Shown here in pieces: positions 5,338-7,139 of a DNA stretch of 7,139 bases. Both the position numbers and the translations under genes were made by a program. Under the pieces are notes generated by a model, which had not been told where the DNA came from, ran no database searches, and saw only the letters and a program-made list of their open reading frames with translations. The stretch is from Nitratiruptor sp. (lineage in GTDB: Bacteria; Campylobacterota; Campylobacteria; Campylobacterales; Nitratiruptoraceae). Position 1 is the first letter of the stretch; each line of letters starts with the position of its first letter. The stretch is taken from positions 1 through 7,139 of the forward strand of contig WGAX01000210.1 in NCBI GenBank assembly GCA_015494595.1, read 5' to 3'.

Positions 5338-6638
5338 GAAAACTTCATATCGTTTCATTGGGTTGTACCAAAAATTTGGTAGATACGGAGGTGATGCTAG
5401 CAAGACTCAAAGATTTTAGCCTTACCCAAAATCCCCAAGAGGCAGATGTCATTATTGTCAACACCTGCGGTTTTATCAATGCAGCAAAAGAGGAGAGTCT
5501 GCAGACTATCTTTGATCTGCACAGCCAGCGTAAAGAGGACTCTTTGTTGGTAATGGCTGGGTGTTTGAGTGAAAGGTATAAAGAGCAGCTGCAAAAGGAG
5601 CTGCCTGAGGTAGATATATTCACAGGTGTAGGCGATTATGCCAAGATAGATGAGCTAATCAAAGAGAAAAAAAGCCACTTTAGCGAGCAGGTCTATCTCA
5701 TTAGCCAAGAGGAGCGTTTAATTACTGGCTCCAACTACCACGCCTATATTAAGCTAAGTGAGGGGTGCAATCAGCGCTGCAGTTTTTGCGCTATTCCATC
5801 GTTTAAAGGCAGACTCCACTCCCGCCCTCTTGATTATGTGGTGGATGAGGTGAAAAGATTGGTAGATAGAGGTTTTATAGACTTTAGCTTTATCTCTCAA
5901 GATAGCAGCTCCTATCTAAGAGATGCTGGCATTAAAGATGGGCTTATTAGACTTATTGAGGAGATTGAAAAGATTGAAGGCATTGAGAGTGCAAGAATTT
6001 TGTATCTCTACCCCTCTACCACCTCCTACGCGCTCATAGATGCAATTACTCAAGCCAAAAACTTTGTCAACTACTTTGAGATGCCAATCCAGCATATTAG
6101 CGATCGAATGCTTAAACTTATGAAAAGAGGCATAGGCAAAGAGCCAACCCTTAAACTTTTAGAAAAGATGCGAGAGGCTCCTGAGAGTTTTCTTCGCACA
6201 AGCATTATCGTTGGGCACCCGGGAGAAAAAGAGAAGGATTTTCAAGAGCTCCAAGCCTTTTTAGAGGATTTTGATTTTGATAGAGTCAATCTCTTTGCCT
6301 ATAGCGATGAGGAAAATACAGCAGCTTTTGGGATGAGGGAAAAGGTGGCTGATGAGGTGATTGAAGAGAGATTAGCAATCTTAGAAGAGATCGTTACAGC
6401 CAAAAAGCAAAAATCGCTGCAAAAAGATGTGGGCAAAATGGTAGAAGCTTACCTTGATGGTACCAGCAGTGAGAGTGAGCTGCTGCTAAGTGCACGCAAA
6501 AAGATCTGGGCACCTGAGATTGATGGAGAGATTTTAATTAATGATAGTGAGGTAGAAAATCTTCAGATTGGCAAGTGCTATAAAGTAGCCATCAATGAAG
6601 TAGTAGGAGAGAGCCTTATTGGAACTATACGCTCTTGA
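5334..6638 (+). CDS. rimO: Ribosomal protein S12 methylthiotransferase RimO
   Basis: RimO is a radical-SAM enzyme that adds a methylthio group to the conserved aspartate of ribosomal protein S12 (D89 in E. coli). The N-terminal UPF0004 domain supplies the cysteines for one iron-sulfur cluster: C11 in SLGCTKNLVDTE, C45 in NTCGFI and C77 in MAGCLSERY. The radical-SAM cluster motif CNQRCSFC has C145, C149 and C152. SQDSSSY further on, and TKNLVDTE at the N-terminus, favour RimO over the tRNA enzyme MiaB. A C-terminal TRAM domain, which contacts S12, occupies about 370-434. The length of 434 residues is normal. The start overlaps the cyclase stop as ATGA and only a weak GGTGG-like site precedes it, so translation is probably coupled to the cyclase. 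Its last 20 nt overlap tilS. Confidence 0.95.
   Translation: MRKLHIVSLGCTKNLVDTEVMLARLKDFSLTQNPQEADVIIVNTCGFINAAKEESLQTIFDLHSQRKEDSLLVMAGCLSERYKEQLQKELPEVDIFTGVGDYAKIDELIKEKKSHFSEQVYLISQEERLITGSNYHAYIKLSEGCNQRCSFCAIPSFKGRLHSRPLDYVVDEVKRLVDRGFIDFSFISQDSSSYLRDAGIKDGLIRLIEEIEKIEGIESARILYLYPSTTSYALIDAITQAKNFVNYFEMPIQHISDRMLKLMKRGIGKEPTLKLLEKMREAPESFLRTSIIVGHPGEKEKDFQELQAFLEDFDFDRVNLFAYSDEENTAAFGMREKVADEVIEERLAILEEIVTAKKQKSLQKDVGKMVEAYLDGTSSESELLLSARKKIWAPEIDGEILINDSEVENLQIGKCYKVAINEVVGESLIGTIRS
6605..6611 (+). promoter_or_regulatory. Ribosome binding site that sets the TTG start of tilS
   Basis: AGGAGAG lies inside the 3' end of rimO, 7 nt before a TTG at 6619. It begins one base before the end of the in-frame stop (TAG 6604-6606) that bounds the tilS frame. 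It is among the strongest ribosome binding sites in the window. No ATG or GTG is available in this frame between that stop and the ATP-binding loop. Confidence 0.7.
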
Positions 6639-7139
6639 CACACTCCAAAAGGGCAAAAATCTCCTTGCTTTCTCTGCTGGAAGTGACTCTACTGCTCTTT
6701 TTTTTCTTTTAGTAGAGCACAAAATCCCTTTTGATATAGCAATCGTCAACTACAACCTGCGCCCTCAAAGCAAAGAAGAGGTAGCATACGCAAAAGAGCT
6801 AGCCAATAAATATAAAAAAAGAATTTTTATCTATGAATGCCATCTACAACCACCAGCAATTGAGCAAAAAGCCAGAGAGATTCGCTACAACTTCTTTGCT
6901 TCCATTATCAAAAAAGAGGGCTACAGTAACCTCATAACAGCCCATCAACTCAACGATCAGTTTGAGTGGTTTATGATGCAGCTTGCAAAGGGAGCGGGTG
7001 TGGTGGAGCTTATTGGTATGGATGTGATAGCACAAAAAGAGAGTTACACTCTTGTTAGACCTCTACTCTTTACACCAAAAGAGCAGATTCTTAGCTATCT
7101 TCAGCGTAACAAAATTCATTACTTTTTTGACAAATCCAA
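6619..7139 (+). CDS. tilS: tRNA(Ile)-lysidine synthase TilS, 3'-truncated by the window edge
   Basis: TilS uses ATP to attach lysine to cytidine 34 of the minor tRNA-Ile, which switches its reading from AUG to AUA. About 173 codons are present and run off the right edge. The N-type ATP pyrophosphatase loop is SAGSDS (19-24); the canonical form is SGGxDS, so A20 replaces a glycine. A second family motif is AHQLNDQFEW (108-117), equivalent to AHHxDDQxET. N-Y-N-L-R-P after the second strand and the RPLLFTPKEQIL segment also match TilS. The start is TTG, chosen because an in-frame stop lies at 6604-6606, AGGAGAG is 7 nt upstream, and a normal short leader, L/M-E-L-Y-A-L-D-T-L, precedes the loop. 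The gene overlaps rimO by 20 nt. A run of eight T lies at 6698-6705. The C-terminal tRNA-binding region is outside the window. Confidence 0.9.
   Translation, partial: MELYALDTLQKGKNLLAFSAGSDSTALFFLLVEHKIPFDIAIVNYNLRPQSKEEVAYAKELANKYKKRIFIYECHLQPPAIEQKAREIRYNFFASIIKKEGYSNLITAHQLNDQFEWFMMQLAKGAGVVELIGMDVIAQKESYTLVRPLLFTPKEQILSYLQRNKIHYFFDKS

Noticed and set aside
6693..6719. Inverted repeat around a T-rich stretch as a terminator
   Set aside because: The T tract lies in the loop rather than after the stem, the stem is only 6 bp, and it is inside the tilS coding region.
464..7035. Minus-strand open frames of about 60-90 codons scattered under the plus-strand genes
   Set aside because: They lie antisense to genes with intact, family-typical motifs, have no promoters or ribosome binding sites I could identify, and show low-complexity S/L/F-rich translations typical of antisense shadows.

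Overview
The window reads as an AT-rich, densely packed chromosomal segment from a member of the Campylobacterota (epsilonproteobacteria). The signs are the uvrD-truB-ispE-smpB gene order, the short TruB (274 residues) and IspE (247 residues), extended -10 promoters (TGCTATAAT) without a clear -35 box, and heavy use of AAA, GAG and TTT codons. The presence of a diguanylate cyclase, and no csrA between truB and ispE, fits an environmental (vent-type or free-living) lineage better than Campylobacter jejuni or Helicobacter. That placement is inference and no genus is claimed.

Layout. Positions 1-30 (minus strand) hold the first ten codons of a divergent gene whose N-terminus looks like an epsilonproteobacterial LysR-type regulator. 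Positions 31-173 are a divergent control region with a minus-strand TTGTAA-N17-TATAAT promoter, an ATC-N9-GAT inverted repeat of LysR-box type, and a plus-strand extended -10. From 174 to the right edge, seven plus-strand genes follow: uvrD/pcrA helicase, truB, ispE, smpB, a GGDEF diguanylate cyclase, rimO, and a 3'-truncated tilS that starts at TTG. Junctions overlap by 4, 1 and 4 nt up to smpB. A 34-nt gap with a second TGCTATAAT promoter follows, and then overlaps of 4 and 20 nt. No rRNA, tRNA, CRISPR, insertion sequence or convincing terminator was seen.

How the genes fit together. Four genes serve translation quality: TruB (tRNA pseudouridine 55), SmpB (tmRNA ribosome rescue), RimO (methylthiolation of ribosomal protein S12) and TilS (lysidine 34 of tRNA-Ile). 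UvrD serves DNA repair and replication restart, and IspE serves isoprenoid synthesis. The odd one out is the cyclic-di-GMP synthase. It has its own near-leaderless promoter and is translationally interlocked with rimO, so c-di-GMP signalling and ribosome/tRNA modification share a transcript. I did not find a clearly novel system. The points most worth following up are the LysR-type operator, the diguanylate cyclase insertion with a degenerate inhibition site, and the missing csrA.
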